From Sphagnum compactum (lineage: Eukaryota; Bryophyta; Sphagnopsida; Sphagnales), in contig OZ234493.1 of assembly GCA_965153455.1 (NCBI GenBank), forward strand, positions 6,438,213 to 6,502,212: a stretch of DNA of 64,000 nt, given 5' to 3'. Below, piece after piece: positions 61,815 to 64,000 of this stretch. Position 1 is the stretch's first letter; each line of letters opens with the position of its first letter. Under the pieces are notes generated by a model. That model saw only the letters and a list, made by a program, of their open reading frames with translations, searched no databases and was not told the origin of the DNA. Both the position numbers and the translations under genes were made by a program.

Positions 61815-62640
61815 GAGAATTTATCTATACTTACAGTTCAAGTCAACTTGAGTAGAATTCAGAGACAACCCAATGATAAGGTTATATAGAATAAGATCCA
61901 ACAACATATCAGCAAACAGGAAAAGGAAGAATCCCAAACCCTACAGAACAGTGAAAACCAAGCTGAGGAGCAGTTTACACAAACATAACAATCACTCACA
62001 TGTTCAGAGACCTTCAACAGTAACATATACAGTAGTGACTAGCTACCATAATATCCCCACTGACTTCATCAGCTCCCAGCAGTGGTGGTGGCCAATGTCA
62101 TACATTACCAATGTACCTGCCAATAGACCACATGCAATAGGAAGAAGACTCAGTAGTGATGCTGGCTACCTCAATAAAACCTAAAAGGGAAGAAGATCAA
62201 GGAAGCTAAGAAGAAAGGGGAACACAAAGTGAATGAAAAAGATAAAGCAAACAAGAAAAGAGGAAGCAAAGAGAGAAATAAGACAGAATTTTCTGATAAC
62301 ATGATCTTTTGAGGACAGAATGGGCTTTGACAAGATCCCCAATTAAAATTAAGGAGCCCTAGAATGATCACATTCACAATTCCGAAGGCAGAAACAACAA
62401 ACAGAAAGAATTCCATTTTAAGCAAGTCACTGTTTCAACTTCAAAGAAACTTTGAAGAGTAACCTTTTTCTCTTCAGACAACTGATTAAACTAGCCATTT
62501 GAACTACGGAGAACTCTTTTAAGATATCAAGCCATAAAGGAACCCATAAACTGACTATTGAGTATTCAAAAAACAGCTAAATATTGGAATCCACATGAGA
62601 CATATGAATCATGTTAGTACCTGCATATTCCGGCTAATAA
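61815..62640. repeat. Dispersed repeat, copy 2 (in MINDY-3 intron)
   Basis: Same orientation and block order as copy 1, about 3.2 kb away. It lies just upstream of the exon 61390-61550 in the intron that leaves the window. Confidence 0.75.
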
Positions 62641-62739
62641 CTCTAATCAAGAATGTCAATATTAAGACTTTTTGAATCTTCATATATCACTAAATCCAAT
62701 AAGTAGCAAGAGAAGCCATTAGAGTGTATGTAATTCTTG

Positions 62740-63300
62740 TGAGAATTGAGAAATCTCTGTACTCACAATTAAGAAAGCCAGAACAGCATTAACTTTCCCT
62801 TCAAGTCGAAGAAAGACTTCCAGATAAGAACTGAAGAACAGGGAAAGAAGAAAAACACAGACAGGTGGAACTGAAATGAAGAACAATAAAACTAGCAGCA
62901 TGAAAAAAGTGAGTCTCTCACTTGTTCAGGGACCATCAACAGCAACATGTATGATGGCAACTTATCTATCACAACTTAACAACTGACTTCATCAGCTCCC
63001 TACAGTGGGTATAGGCCAGTGTACCCACTAACCTGTGTATTGAGTTTCTGTTACAAGTCTGGAAGCAATAGGAAGACTCAGCCATGATACTGGCTAGCAC
63101 CTAATTATAGAAGGGAAAAACATAGACAAAAAAGAGAGGGAAAAAAGAGAGAACCAACAAATATACACGATGGGAAGAAGAAACAGAAAAAGACAGACAA
63201 AAGGGAAAGACAAACGAGGACCGTTAGAAGCCATTAGAATTGCAATTAAACTCACAGAATGATTTAACAGATATGCCATCAAAATAGTCTTTGCCTACAT
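62740..63300. repeat. Dispersed repeat, copy 3, partial (in MINDY-3 intron)
   Basis: Shares ATCTCTGTACTCACA, GACCATCAACAGCAACATGTATG, CTGACTTCATCAGCTCCCTACAGTGGGT, GAGTTTCTGTTACAAG and CAGCCATGATACTGGCTAG-type blocks with copies 1 and 2. It follows copy 2 directly, in the same orientation, which suggests local duplication. Confidence 0.65.
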
Positions 63301-63304
63301 ACAA

Positions 63305-64000
63305 ATCGGGGATACCAGGAACTCAGATCATCTACAAACCTTCTTACTAAGGATAACTTCAAAAGTGAGACTTAATCGAAAAAAAAATAATATATAAAGT
63401 GGTAGAAGTTAGCTAAAAGGTCTGCAAAATTAGTACCCATTGGGCTATGAGTTGACTTCTAAATACCATCTGAACTCACTCAAGGAGCAAGTCCTCTATC
63501 AGGAAATCTAGCTTAGAGAATAAATCTGAAGCTTTTGCTACATTGAAGGGAGAAACTCCATAGACCTGGCTCCTCCTTCAATCAAACATATTTGAAGTTA
63601 TGTGCTGACATCTGAACCCAACAAAAATCTGAAAAGGTGGGACTAAAACGTCCTATTGAAAAAAATTGTCACTGGAACTTGCACTCTAGCTTTCAATCTG
63701 ATAGATTGATCTTTACATAAATCAAAAGATTGCAACAAAAGAGAAGATGATGTGTCAGCATTAGGTCTTGAGCAATTTTAATATCTTCAACCAGCAACTT
63801 GGCAACAGAGAAGTTGAAGTTTTCAAGTCCTTCCATAAAATTATCCTGAAGAACCTCCTCTAAGTTCAAGGTCTTGAGTAGTCAAGCTCCTTCTGTGAAG
63901 CTATCCTGCGGACTTTGAGCAATTTGTGAAGTTGAAAAATTCCATGATTTAGCTTCTAATATACAAATGTAAAGTTGTTAGTATATATATCTGTATAGAC
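63305..64000. other. Probable MINDY-3 intron, nothing identified
   Basis: No exon with a MINDY active-site motif was found on the minus strand. The sequence repeats some phrases internally (CAAGTCCTTC/CAAGCTCCTTC and TCCTG(A/C)(A/G)GA near 63825-63915), a small local duplication of about 70 bp. Confidence 0.4.

Noticed and set aside
1-64000. CRISPR arrays, bacterial-type operons or organelle DNA insertions
   Set aside because: No regularly spaced identical repeats with unique spacers, no prokaryotic gene organisation and no recognisable plastid or mitochondrial gene segments were seen.

Overview
The window is plant nuclear DNA: four intron-rich, single-copy-type genes with GT-AG introns of about 0.16-1.9 kb, long AT-rich gene-poor stretches, and decayed LTR-retrotransposon and DNA-transposon remains. 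The plastid-type genes, an extra-large G protein (XLG) and the plant form of PYRR make a land plant certain. Nothing seen fixes the lineage. The long XLG N terminus, the modest intron sizes and the hAT type hint at a non-flowering plant such as a moss or fern, but this is a weak inference.

All four recognisable genes lie on the minus strand. From left to right they are: a thylakoid bestrophin-like chloride channel of the VCCN1 type (5423-8403, 4 exons, complete); an extra-large Galpha protein, XLG (34018-39951, 8 exons, 1321 aa model); the riboflavin-pathway pyrimidine reductase PYRR with its C-terminal YbiA/DUF1768 domain (48865-52959, 9 exons, 595 aa); and a MINDY-3-type (DUF4205) deubiquitinase whose last five exons are present (57285-61550) and whose 5' exons, with the catalytic Cys, lie past the right edge. 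Exon borders were set by hand from splice sites and reading phase, and all phases close. The genes share no pathway and form no cluster.

Between the genes, 0-5 kb holds local tandem repeats. The block from 9 to 34 kb is gene-free: inverted-repeat elements sharing a GAGTGGACCAA terminus (10.8-11.5, 12.4-13.0 and 17.3-17.9 kb), a solo LTR with a perfect 5-bp target duplication (13761-14647), a tRNA-derived SINE-like head (15.15 kb), an intron-bearing remnant of the chaperonin gene CCT3 (15.6-16.8 kb), a fold-back element (22.9-23.2 kb), and a decayed Ty1/copia element (about 25.1-30.1 kb) carrying a nested non-autonomous CACTA transposon (25755-27617) and running into a cryptic minisatellite. 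The block from 40 to 49 kb contains a hAT transposase pseudogene (about 44.1-45.9 kb). The block from 53 to 57 kb holds a 27-base C run and a degenerate minisatellite. Large introns of the MINDY-3 gene contain three direct copies of an unnamed dispersed repeat; a short relative lies in a PYRR intron.

I found no CRISPR array, operon-like system or clear biosynthetic cluster. The most useful leads are the repeat families and the CCT3 relic.
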